DNA of 6,892 bases from an uncultured bacterium (GCA_905215815.1 CAJMRN010000088.1:1-6892), one strand, 5' to 3'. Positions 1 through 4,825 are shown, counted from the first letter of the stretch. Numbers and translations: made by a program. Notes: generated by a model not told the origin, from the sequence alone.

Positions 1-1
1 C

Positions 2-187
2 GGCGCCGACGACAGCCGTATCGCCTTCGACGCCACCACCCGCTCTCAGGCCAACGTCAAGAACGCCAAGAACCTCACCGAGCTGCCCTTGACCGGTGAC
101 CTGGGCATCAAGGTCTTCATCACCGTGGGCGTGCTGCTCATGGCTGCTGGCGCCGCCTTCGCCCTGAGTGCACGTATGCGCTCTTAA
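2..187 (+). CDS. C-terminal end of an LPLTG-anchored surface protein, probably a pilin (5' truncated by the window)
   Basis: Only the last 61 codons are visible, in the frame starting at base 2 and ending with TAA at 185-187. They show a complete cell-wall sorting signal. LPLTG is at 83-97 (visible residues 28-32), followed by a hydrophobic membrane segment of about 20 residues (IKVFITVGVLLMAAGAAFAL) and a short basic tail, ARMRS. Sortases cut between Thr and Gly of such motifs and join the protein to a pilin lysine or to the peptidoglycan. A class C sortase gene follows 164 bases downstream, so a pilus subunit is the likeliest identity. A non-pilus adhesin anchored by the same signal cannot be excluded, because the N-terminal domains are outside the window. 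The sorting signal itself is clear; the pilin assignment is inference from context. Confidence 0.85.
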   Translation, partial: GADDSRIAFDATTRSQANVKNAKNLTELPLTGDLGIKVFITVGVLLMAAGAAFALSARMRS

Positions 188-273
188 TTCCCTAGCTTGA
201 TGACGCGGCGAGCGGGCGATCGTCGTCTCCTATCAGCGCCTGCGCACCGCGTTCTCATATTCCCTTTCGCCGC

Positions 274-303
274 ACCCCGTCGCGCTTGGACCCGCGGCGG
301 GGT
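274..303 (+). promoter_or_regulatory. GC-rich hairpin between the pilin and the first sortase
   Basis: An 11-bp stem (ACCCCGTCGCG at 274-284 with CGCGGCGGGGT at 293-303, one T-G wobble) encloses an 8-base loop. No T-run follows, only GCTTT a few bases on, so it is not a full intrinsic terminator. It sits between the pilin stop and the sortase ribosome-binding site. It could reduce read-through into the sortase gene or protect the pilin mRNA 3' end. Pilins are usually needed in much greater amounts than their sortase. The fold is seen in the sequence; the role is inferred. Confidence 0.45.
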
Positions 304-338
304 CGGTGCTTTAACCGTGTCCTCGCACCCACACCCCC

Positions 339-345
339 GGAGGTG
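339..345 (+). promoter_or_regulatory. Ribosome-binding site that fixes the first sortase start
   Basis: GGAGGTG lies six bases before the ATG at 352. This selects 352 over an in-frame TTG at 286, which lies in the loop of the preceding hairpin and has no Shine-Dalgarno sequence. Confidence 0.8.
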
Positions 346-351
346 AACCAC

Positions 352-1491
352 ATGGAGGCAATCAAGCCCGTATCGACGATGCGCACGCCGAGGGGCGGTT
401 CGAACCCGGCTTCCACCAGCCGGCGTAAACCGCCCCTCGTCCTGCGCCTGCTTTCCCTTCTGTGCTTTGCCGCCGGCTTTGTTATCGTGGCCACGCCCCT
501 CGTCCTGCGCGCCATGTCCCAGGCCGAGCAAACTGCCGCCGTTACCGCTGCGCAAAACACCGTGGATGGCTGGCCCTATCCGCAAGCGGAGGAGGCCCTC
601 GCGGCCGCTCGCGCCTATAACGAGCAGCTGGCTGCCGGCGGTCAGGACGTTATCGGCGAGGTCGTGGACCCGTTTGGAAACACCTCTGGCGCCTCCACCG
701 CCTCTGGCTCTGAGGATTCCATCGCCTCGCAAGATACCACCTACCAGGGACTCCTTAACGCGGGATCGGGCCTTATGTGCTCGGTGCGTATCCCCAAGAT
801 CGACGTGAATCTGCCCGTGTACCACGGCACCTCCACCGAGGTGCTCGCCGCGGGCGCCGGCCACCTGTACGGAACGTCGCTGCCCGTGGGCGGCGAGAGC
901 ACGCATGCCGTGCTCACCGGTCACCGTGGCGTGCCGGGCTCGCTCCTGTTCACGCGCTTGGATGAGCTGCAGGTGGGCGACTCGTTCTACATCGAGGTGA
1001 TGGGCGAAGAACTGGGCTACAAGATCGACCGCATAGACGTGATCGAGCCCGACGACGATTCCAAGTTGCGCGTGACCGCCGGCGAGGACCGCGTGACGCT
1101 CATGACCTGCACGCCCTACGGCGTGAACTCGCACCGTCTGCTGGTATCGGGTGTGCGTGCAAGCATTCCGGATGAGGTTCCCGTGCCCGAGGAGGCACAG
1201 GGCATCAACACTACCGCGGTGGCGCTGGGCGTTTTGGGCGCGCTGCTGGCCATTGTGATTGGCCTTTTCGTGGCCGGGCACGTGCGCAGGAAGCGCCGCG
1301 CGGCGCAGCGTGCTGCCGTTGCCGCCGCGGTGACGCTGGACGCCGACGTGGCTGGTGGCGATGGTGGAAACGGGTGGACCGTGGGAGCCTCCAGGCCTGC
1401 GGCCCCCTTCGTCTCCTCTGCTTCAGATCCTTCGGCTTCCCCCGATTCCGATGCTGATTCTTCCGGCTATCGCGGGCGACACCTGCGCTAA
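352..1491 (+). CDS. Class C (pilin-polymerising) sortase with DPF lid
   Basis: This is a membrane-bound transpeptidase of 379 residues that would cut LPXTG-type pilins and link them through a pilin lysine. An N-terminal membrane segment spans about residues 29-52, after a basic N-terminus. The lid motif DPF is at 106-108, where class C enzymes carry DPF/DPW to cover the active site. The catalytic triad is His191 (LTGHRG), Cys253 (TLMTCTPYG) and Arg262 (NSHRLLV). PVYHGTSTEV and GHLYGTSLPVGG are also typical of the class. A second membrane segment spans about 287-309 and is followed by RRKRR. The cytoplasmic tail of about 60 residues is unusually long and rich in Ser, Ala, Asp and Pro. A foreign gene fragment begins just after the stop, so the last codons may have been altered by recombination. 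The LPLTG protein immediately upstream is the obvious substrate. The family assignment is firm; substrate and subclass number are inferred. Confidence 0.95.
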   Translation: MEAIKPVSTMRTPRGGSNPASTSRRKPPLVLRLLSLLCFAAGFVIVATPLVLRAMSQAEQTAAVTAAQNTVDGWPYPQAEEALAAARAYNEQLAAGGQDVIGEVVDPFGNTSGASTASGSEDSIASQDTTYQGLLNAGSGLMCSVRIPKIDVNLPVYHGTSTEVLAAGAGHLYGTSLPVGGESTHAVLTGHRGVPGSLLFTRLDELQVGDSFYIEVMGEELGYKIDRIDVIEPDDDSKLRVTAGEDRVTLMTCTPYGVNSHRLLVSGVRASIPDEVPVPEEAQGINTTAVALGVLGALLAIVIGLFVAGHVRRKRRAAQRAAVAAAVTLDADVAGGDGGNGWTVGASRPAAPFVSSASDPSASPDSDADSSGYRGRHLR

Positions 1492-1540
1492 CGCCCGCGT
1501 CGGTGCTCAATATCGCTCGAAGTGTAGCGCCTTCGCACGC

Positions 1541-1855
1541 TTCCCGGTCATTTGCCAGAACCGCGGCGCGATCCCGAACATGCCGTACGACGCGATGGTC
1601 GAGCTGCCCGCCTACATCGGCAAGAACGGCCCCGAGGTCATCTCGCGCGACAACATCCTGCTGTTCCAGCAGGGCCTCATGATGCAGCGGCTCAACTCCG
1701 AGAAGCTCGTGGTCGAGGCGTGCATCGAGGGTTCGTATGAGAAGGCGCTCAGGGCGTTCACGCTCAACAAGACGGTCCCGTCCATGACGGTCGCCAAGGA
1801 GGTTCTCGACGACATGATCGAGGCCAACAAGGATTTCTGGCCTGAGCTTAAGTAA
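1541..1855 (+). pseudogene. 3' fragment of a family 4 glycoside hydrolase (6-phospho-alpha-glucosidase-like)
   Basis: About 104 codons ending at TAA 1853-1855 match, from memory of the family, the extreme C-terminus of NAD- and metal-dependent GH4 enzymes of the GlvA/MalH/AglB type. The match includes an NRGAIPN segment followed by DAMVELPAYIG, then GLM, EKLVVEACIEGSYEKAL, FTLNKTV, and the ending DDMIEANKDFWPEL. Such enzymes hydrolyse phosphorylated disaccharides such as maltose-6-phosphate in the cytoplasm and are usually about 440 residues long. The N-terminal NAD-binding fold and the Cys/His metal site are absent. The frame stays open upstream to 1355, but there it overlaps the sortase gene and no longer resembles GH4. 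There is no ribosome-binding site or start codon at the boundary. I read it as a non-functional remnant left by recombination or deletion. The exact left edge is uncertain by some tens of bases. Confidence 0.85.
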
Positions 1856-1910
1856 CGAGGCCTTCGACGGCCCGACTGCGAACGGTTCGCAGCGGACTAT
1901 GAGGTCCATA

Positions 1911-1941
1911 GGCTCCCCCTGGGGTTCATCCAGGGGGAGCC
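1911..1941 (+). terminator. Perfect 12-bp hairpin downstream of the GH4 fragment
   Basis: GGCTCCCCCTGG (1911-1922) pairs perfectly with CCAGGGGGAGCC (1930-1941) around a 7-base loop. No T-run follows directly. It stands seven bases before a second hairpin that does have one, so the two probably work as a tandem terminator inherited with the GH4 gene end. Confidence 0.6.
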
Positions 1942-1947
1942 TCTCAG

Positions 1948-1970
1948 AAGCGCCCGAGGGGCGCTTTTTG
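1948..1970 (+). terminator. Intrinsic terminator
   Basis: AAGCGCCC (1948-1955) and GGGCGCTT (1959-1966) form an 8-bp GC-rich stem with a 3-base loop, followed by TTTTT (1965-1969). This is a classical rho-independent terminator on the plus strand. It ends transcription from the sortase/GH4 remnant direction. Confidence 0.85.
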
Positions 1971-2212
1971 TGTATATGGAGGCAAAAGGGATATGCAGTC
2001 TTCATACATGGCCTCCTTTTAGGAGGGTCGATTTCTCCGGTTGATTTCCAATCTCAGCTGAACACATTGAGCGGATAAGCCGTTCCCGCAGTTAGCCGAA
2101 AGCCCCGGGGTCCCTCCCGGGCCCCGGGGCGGCATTTTCCCAGTTGAAGGAACGGTGGAGATGTGTTTCGGTGGGTCCGGTGGCCATGCTCCGCTCCCCG
2201 CCCGGCACCTCT
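1971..2212. other. Gene-free stretch with two hairpins
   Basis: I find no convincing coding sequence here. An AGGAGG sequence at 2021-2026 is paired with CCTCCT (2012-2017) in a small hairpin and has no sensible reading frame behind it. A second ribosome-binding-like GGTGGAG stands before an ATG at 2161, but that frame stops after about 40 codons of low-complexity G/R/P-rich sequence. The GC hairpin at 2102-2130 is listed separately. The stretch is best seen as debris between two gene fragments, possibly containing a former leader region. Confidence 0.5.
2102..2130 (+). terminator. GC-rich hairpin, possible weak terminator or leader structure
   Basis: GCCCCGGGG (2102-2110) pairs with CCCCGGGGC (2122-2130) around an 11-base loop. 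GGCATTTT follows, giving a short T-run five bases after the stem. Each arm is itself nearly palindromic, so the DNA could also fold in other ways. It lies about 80 bases before the pilin remnant. It could be a weak terminator or an attenuator of the former pilin transcript. Confidence 0.4.
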
Positions 2213-2671
2213 TCCAAGGGAACCGACGAGGGCGCCGGCGCCCAGTATGTCTAAGAGAACGGTTCTTTGGGCAATACTGCTTATGATTTTACGACTGATG
2301 ATAAGGGCGAAATCAGCGTCAAGGGCCTCGATGCTGGCGCTTACACGGTCGAGGAGACCCATACGCTCCCCGGCTATAACACCGTGCCCAAATTCACGTT
2401 CACCATTACTGCCACGGGTCTTAATCAGAATGAGGGCGAGAATACGTTGACGGTGACCACATCCAAGAATGGTTCTGGTCTCGTCACCAATTCCTCTTCT
2501 GGTGGCGGCACCGTTACCCTTACCGTCAAGAACAAGAAAGGCTCCGGCCTCCCGCTGACCGGTCTTAACGGCGTGTCCTTCACTTGGATCGCTGGCAGCG
2601 CAGTGCTGTGCATCGGCGTGGCACACCTCATCCGCAGCCGTAAGCAGGCTGAGGAGTCCGAGCACGAGTAA
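2213..2671 (+). pseudogene. C-terminal remnant of an LPLTG pilin with a Cna-B/SpaA-like domain, interrupted by a stop
   Basis: The readable part from about 2255 to the TAA at 2669-2671 is the end of a Gram-positive pilin. It has a SpaA-like beta-sandwich segment (DFTTDDKGEISVKGLDAG) and a pilin E-box, YTVEETHTLPGY, at 2342-2377, whose Glu promotes isopeptide bonds in such domains. LPLTG follows at 2549-2563, then a membrane segment and the tail RSRKQAEESEHE. The same frame reads plausibly into the domain upstream (KGTDEGAGAQYV) but is cut by TAA at 2252-2254. One C-to-T change in a CAA Gln codon would explain it. Before about 2213 the resemblance fades and there is no start codon or signal peptide. 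A TTG at 2267 lacks a ribosome-binding site, and a product from it would have no export signal. It is therefore a broken gene. T/A-ending codons are commoner here than in the sortases, as if acquired separately. The left edge is approximate. Confidence 0.8.
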
Positions 2672-2771
2672 CGCTCGCTCACCCATCCCTTTGGCAGGTG
2701 GGATGTGATGGCCATGAGACTTGCGGACACTTTTCTCGTCCATCCACGTTCTTGCTTTGCCATTCTCTTTT

Positions 2772-2809
2772 CGGGGCAGACTCCGCATTGGAGTCTGCCC
2801 CGTTTTTTT
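2772..2809 (+). terminator. Strong intrinsic terminator after the pilin remnant
   Basis: CGGGGCAGACTCC (2772-2784) and GGAGTCTGCCCCG (2790-2802) form a perfect 13-bp stem with a 5-base loop, followed by seven T residues (2803-2809). It lies 100 bases after the pilin stop. Its perfection contrasts with the broken gene before it and suggests the decay is recent or that only the 5' part was lost. Confidence 0.95.
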
Positions 2810-2954
2810 GGATAACGCAGCCAGCCTCTATCGTCCGATGCGGGCACGTTCGTCATCGCGTTTCTTGACTCGTATGAGGTTCGGTTTAAGGTCCGTAGGC
2901 GCACGCGCGGTGCGGACGGTAGAAGGCATTTGCGCCGCAACAAGCGCAAATAAG

Positions 2955-2982
2955 AATGCCCGGGGTTAGAGGCCCGGGCATT
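2955..2982. terminator. Perfect 10-bp hairpin, terminator-like
   Basis: AATGCCCGGG (2955-2964) pairs with CCCGGGCATT (2973-2982) around an 8-base loop, followed by TAACAAC. The A/T ends flanking a GC core suit a weak terminator, possibly usable from both sides. A smaller 8-bp hairpin (ATTTGCGC 2928-2935 with GCGCAAAT 2944-2951) stands only three bases before it. Confidence 0.5.
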
Positions 2983-3056
2983 TAACAACACCGGAAACTG
3001 GTCGCCCGCGCTCCAAAGTACTTACGCGGGATGCGTCGTTTCCTATTGACATTGTA

Positions 3057-3082
3057 TCCCGAATCGCTCAGCCGATTCGGGA
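3057..3082. repeat. 10-bp inverted repeat (hairpin or operator)
   Basis: TCCCGAATCG (3057-3066) and CGATTCGGGA (3073-3082) are perfectly complementary around a 6-base gap, followed by CATTTTG. It lies about 130 bases upstream of the second sortase. It could be a protein-binding dyad or a weak terminator; the sequence does not decide. Confidence 0.5.
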
Positions 3083-3169
3083 CATTTTGAAAACTCAAAT
3101 GCGGGCCCATACTCGCACTGCGCAATGCTGCTAGGCTGCGTTGTCCGGCGCGGAAGCTTGCTAATCGGC

Positions 3170-3197
3170 TATTATTTGTTTAGACAACTTGAGTTGT
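3170..3197 (+). promoter_or_regulatory. Candidate -10 element and overlapping operator-like dyad for the second sortase
   Basis: TATTAT at 3170-3175 is a reasonable -10 hexamer. No good -35 sits 16-18 bases upstream. The dyad ACAACT-TG-AGTTGT at 3184-3197 falls where the transcript would start, which is a classic repressor position. It ends just before the ribosome-binding GAGGAG (3199-3204), so as RNA the small hairpin could also affect translation. The symmetry is seen; the function is inferred. Confidence 0.4.
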
Positions 3198-3213
3198 AGA
3201 GGAGTGACCGGCG

Positions 3214-4152
3214 ATGGTGCAGGGCGCCAAACATATGAAGAGCAATAACGCCGCGACAAACGGTGGCTCAAGCCCTCAGCCCAAACCTCAACCAAAACCC
3301 AAGCGTCGTCGCAAGCGGTTGCCGCGCTGGGCCGATCGGCTCATCACCATCGTCATCATCCTTATTGGCGTGGGCCTTATGACCTGGCTGTGGATCTTGG
3401 ACCGGCTCGAGGCCTCGGGCGTGTTCAACCAGATCAGCACGGTGTCCAGCACCGTGGACGCGCTGTCTGCCGAGGAGCGCGAGCGCATCCTGCTCCAGGC
3501 GCGCTCCTTTAATGAGCAGCTGGCGGGCGAGGCCACCGAACTTCCCGCCGACCAGATCGAACCCTACGCCCAGCAGCTCATCTTTGACCGCGACCCCATG
3601 ATGAGCTGGGTCGAGATCCCCTCCATTGACGTGAGCATGCCCATCTACCACGGCACGAGCGAAGAAGTCCTTATGGCGGGCGTCGGCCACCTGGAGGGCA
3701 CGAGCCTGCCGGTGGGCGGCACCTCGACGCACTGCGTGCTCACCGCGCACTCGGGCATGCGCAACCTGAGCATGTTCGACGACATCCACTCGCTAGAGCC
3801 CGGCGACCTAGTGCTGCTGCACACCATGAACAAGACGCTCGCCTACAAGATGGTGGACTCCGAGGTGGTGCTGCCCGAGGAGATGGAGTCACTGACCATC
3901 GAGCCCGGCGCCGACAAGGTGACGCTCGTTACTTGCACGCCCTACGGCGTGAACGACCATCGTCTGCTGGCGCATTGCGTGCGCACCAAGTACAACAAGA
4001 AGGACGTCGACAAGCAAAAGTCGCTGGCCGGCCGCCACTGGGGCAAGCGCGAGTTTGCCGTGCTCATTGTGGTCGTGGCCATTGTGCTGTTGCTGCTGGA
4101 CATCGTGATCCACGCGGTCCGCAAGCGCCGCAAGGCCAAGGCCTCGGCATAA
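3214..4152 (+). CDS. Second class C sortase, without a DPF/DPW lid
   Basis: This sortase has 312 residues. A Pro/Lys/Gln-rich basic N-terminus (about 19-36) precedes a membrane segment at 43-62. The catalytic core follows with IYHGTSEEV, GHLEGTSLPVGG, His179 (LTAHSG), Cys241 (TLVTCTPYG) and Arg250 (NDHRLL), then a second membrane segment at about 282-299 and the basic end RKRRKAKASA. TLVTCTPYGVN and the C-terminal anchor mark the pilin-polymerase class. Unlike the sortase at 352-1491, there is no DPF/DPW lid upstream of the core; the nearest candidate is DRDP at 125-128, followed by MMSW. It reads AHSG where the first reads GHRG. The start at 3214 has GAGGAG nine bases upstream; an in-frame ATG at 3235 has none. 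It seems to be transcribed alone, with a possible promoter/operator just upstream. It may serve a different pilin or attach finished pili. Confidence 0.94.
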   Translation: MVQGAKHMKSNNAATNGGSSPQPKPQPKPKRRRKRLPRWADRLITIVIILIGVGLMTWLWILDRLEASGVFNQISTVSSTVDALSAEERERILLQARSFNEQLAGEATELPADQIEPYAQQLIFDRDPMMSWVEIPSIDVSMPIYHGTSEEVLMAGVGHLEGTSLPVGGTSTHCVLTAHSGMRNLSMFDDIHSLEPGDLVLLHTMNKTLAYKMVDSEVVLPEEMESLTIEPGADKVTLVTCTPYGVNDHRLLAHCVRTKYNKKDVDKQKSLAGRHWGKREFAVLIVVVAIVLLLLDIVIHAVRKRRKAKASA

Positions 4153-4162
4153 GACATTCTCC

Positions 4163-4192
4163 AGAACCACCACAAAGAGAACCACCACAAAG
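4163..4192. repeat. Perfect 15-bp tandem direct repeat (two copies)
   Basis: AGAACCACCACAAAG occurs at 4163-4177 and again at 4178-4192 with no gap. The second copy forms the left arm of the adjacent hairpin, so the first copy is an alternative left arm for the same right arm. Confidence 0.9.
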
Positions 4193-4215
4193 GGGACAGG
4201 CACCTTTGTGGTGGT
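4181..4215. repeat. 13-bp inverted repeat, REP/MITE-like, with GGGGACAGGCACC core
   Basis: ACCACCACAAAGG (4181-4193) pairs perfectly with CCTTTGTGGTGGT (4203-4215). The GGGGACAGGCACC core spans the loop. From memory, similar AAAGGGGACAGGCACC motifs recur in many bacterial genomes as extragenic palindromes, some near TnpA/RAYT-type transposases. No transposase is present here. The lack of a T-run argues against a simple terminator for the sortase. Confidence 0.7.
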
Positions 4216-4225
4216 CGGGACTTCC

Positions 4226-4290
4226 AAACCATCACAACATTCGATGAAAATCGCGATTTTGACGAAAAGCGCCGAATGTTGTGATGGTTT
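4226..4290. repeat. 18-bp perfect inverted repeat around a 14-bp palindrome
   Basis: AAACCATCACAACATTCG (4226-4243) is exactly complementary to 4273-4290. The 29-base interior holds the self-complementary AAAATCGCGATTTT (4247-4260). The right arm runs into TTTT (4288-4291), so as RNA it could terminate transcription. The length and nested symmetry also fit a small non-autonomous mobile repeat. Confidence 0.85.
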
Positions 4291-4372
4291 TCGTTGTGGG
4301 CGGGACGGCTTTCGTTGCGGGCGGCGCGGTTTTCATTGCGGGCAGTACGGTTTTCGCTATGGACGGTGCGGT
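4289..4372. repeat. Four degenerate 21-bp tandem repeats
   Basis: Units start at 4289, 4310, 4331 and 4352, each beginning TTTC and following roughly TTTCGTTGCGGGCGGTACGGT. A fifth partial unit begins near 4372 (TTTCGCTGC). Because 21 is a multiple of three, frames across it stay open and give seven-residue peptide repeats on both strands, but none has a ribosome-binding site. The block abuts the right arm of the 18-bp inverted repeat, whose end forms the first TTT. Confidence 0.8.
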
Positions 4373-4470
4373 TTCGCTGCAGAACCGCCAGCCTGCCGCC
4401 TGCCAACCGCCGCCCTCGTTACGTTTTCGCTGCATTTGGGTAAAGCGCCTGCTCCAAGCCGGCGCCGCCC

Positions 4471-4478
4471 TGTATACT
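4471..4478 (+). promoter_or_regulatory. Probable -10 element of the gatCAB promoter
   Basis: TATACT at 4473-4478 is a good -10 hexamer, with TG directly upstream. The -35 region 17-18 bases before is poor. Transcription would begin near 4485, leaving a leader of about 30 bases before gatC. Confidence 0.55.
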
Positions 4479-4499
4479 AGAGCGGTTTAACTGTTATGC

Positions 4500-4508
4500 G
4501 GAAGGGAG
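4500..4508 (+). promoter_or_regulatory. Ribosome-binding site that fixes the gatC start
   Basis: GGAAGGGAG lies five bases before the ATG at 4514. The in-frame ATG at 4496 overlaps this site and has no Shine-Dalgarno of its own, so 4514 is preferred. Confidence 0.8.
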
Positions 4509-4513
4509 CGCCT

Positions 4514-4825
4514 ATGGCACTCAGCGAGAAAGACGTGCGCGGCATCGCCGAGTACGCAAAGATCGCACTGACCGATGACGAGCTCACCCAGATGACGTCC
4601 TACATGAACGACGCCGTCCAGATGCTCGAGCCCGTCCTGCAATATGACTTGCCCGACGTGGAGCCCACGTTCCATCCTATCGGAAGCCTGTCCAACGTGA
4701 TGGGCGATGACCTGCGCGAGCCCGAGCGCGACCTGCCGCTCGATGTCGCACTCGAAAACGCCGGTAGCGCGCGCGACCGCTACTTCCGCGTGCCGTCCAT
4801 TTTGGGAGAGGGGGAGAGCGAGTAA
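4514..4825 (+). CDS. gatC: Aspartyl/glutamyl-tRNA amidotransferase subunit C
   Basis: This small subunit of 103 residues belongs to the cytoplasmic GatCAB complex, which converts misacylated Glu-tRNA(Gln) and/or Asp-tRNA(Asn) to the correct amide form. GatC wraps around GatA and stabilises the A-B interface. The family pattern is visible: an N-terminal helix region (SEKDVRGIAEYAKIALTDDE, 4-23), a second helix (about 25-42), the VEPTFHP motif (49-55), DDLRE (65-69) and a C-terminal FRVPSIL (91-97). Length is normal for the family. The first start with a good ribosome-binding site was chosen, trimming six codons from the longest frame. Its stop overlaps the next start as TAATG, so gatA is probably translationally coupled. 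Weak sequence conservation is usual for GatC; the operon order makes the call secure. Confidence 0.95.
   Translation: MALSEKDVRGIAEYAKIALTDDELTQMTSYMNDAVQMLEPVLQYDLPDVEPTFHPIGSLSNVMGDDLREPERDLPLDVALENAGSARDRYFRVPSILGEGESE

Larger units (their letters stand above)
2810..3213. other. Structured intergenic region upstream of the second sortase
   Basis: About 400 bases carry no supportable gene. They hold three consecutive short hairpins (2891-2917, 2928-2951, 2955-2982), an isolated 10-bp dyad (3057-3082) and a candidate promoter/operator region for the second sortase (about 3170-3204). The separate parts are listed individually where they are strong enough. Confidence 0.6.

Noticed and set aside
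286..351. TTG at 286 as an upstream start for the first sortase
   Set aside because: It lies in a hairpin loop without a Shine-Dalgarno, while ATG 352 has GGAGGTG at ideal spacing.
184..1281. Long minus-strand reading frame of 365 codons
   Set aside because: It lies opposite the clear class C sortase, is rich in His/Arg/Gly/Ala, and shows no recognisable domain; it is a shadow of GC-rich codon use.
1211..2005. Minus-strand reading frame of 264 codons
   Set aside because: It runs opposite the sortase end, the GH4 fragment and two terminators, with low-complexity Arg/Pro-rich translation.
2161..2280. ATG 2161 with GGTGGAG as the pilin start
   Set aside because: Its frame differs from the pilin frame and stops after about 40 codons without a signal peptide.
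2054..2788. Minus-strand reading frame of 244 codons
   Set aside because: It overlaps the pilin remnant and its strong plus-strand terminator and has no domain or ribosome-binding support.
3046..3051. TTGACA as a -35 box for the second sortase
   Set aside because: No -10 hexamer lies at 16-18 bases downstream; the dyad at 3057-3082 occupies that space.
4289..4372. CRISPR-like array
   Set aside because: The 21-bp units are contiguous and degenerate with no spacers, and no cas genes are present.
4208..4480. Small plus-strand protein with seven-residue Cys/Gly/Arg/Phe repeats
   Set aside because: It begins at GTG inside a hairpin arm with no ribosome-binding site; the open frame follows from the 21-bp period.
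4496..4513. ATG 4496 as the gatC start
   Set aside because: It overlaps the ribosome-binding site that serves ATG 4514, and the extra six residues are not typical of GatC.
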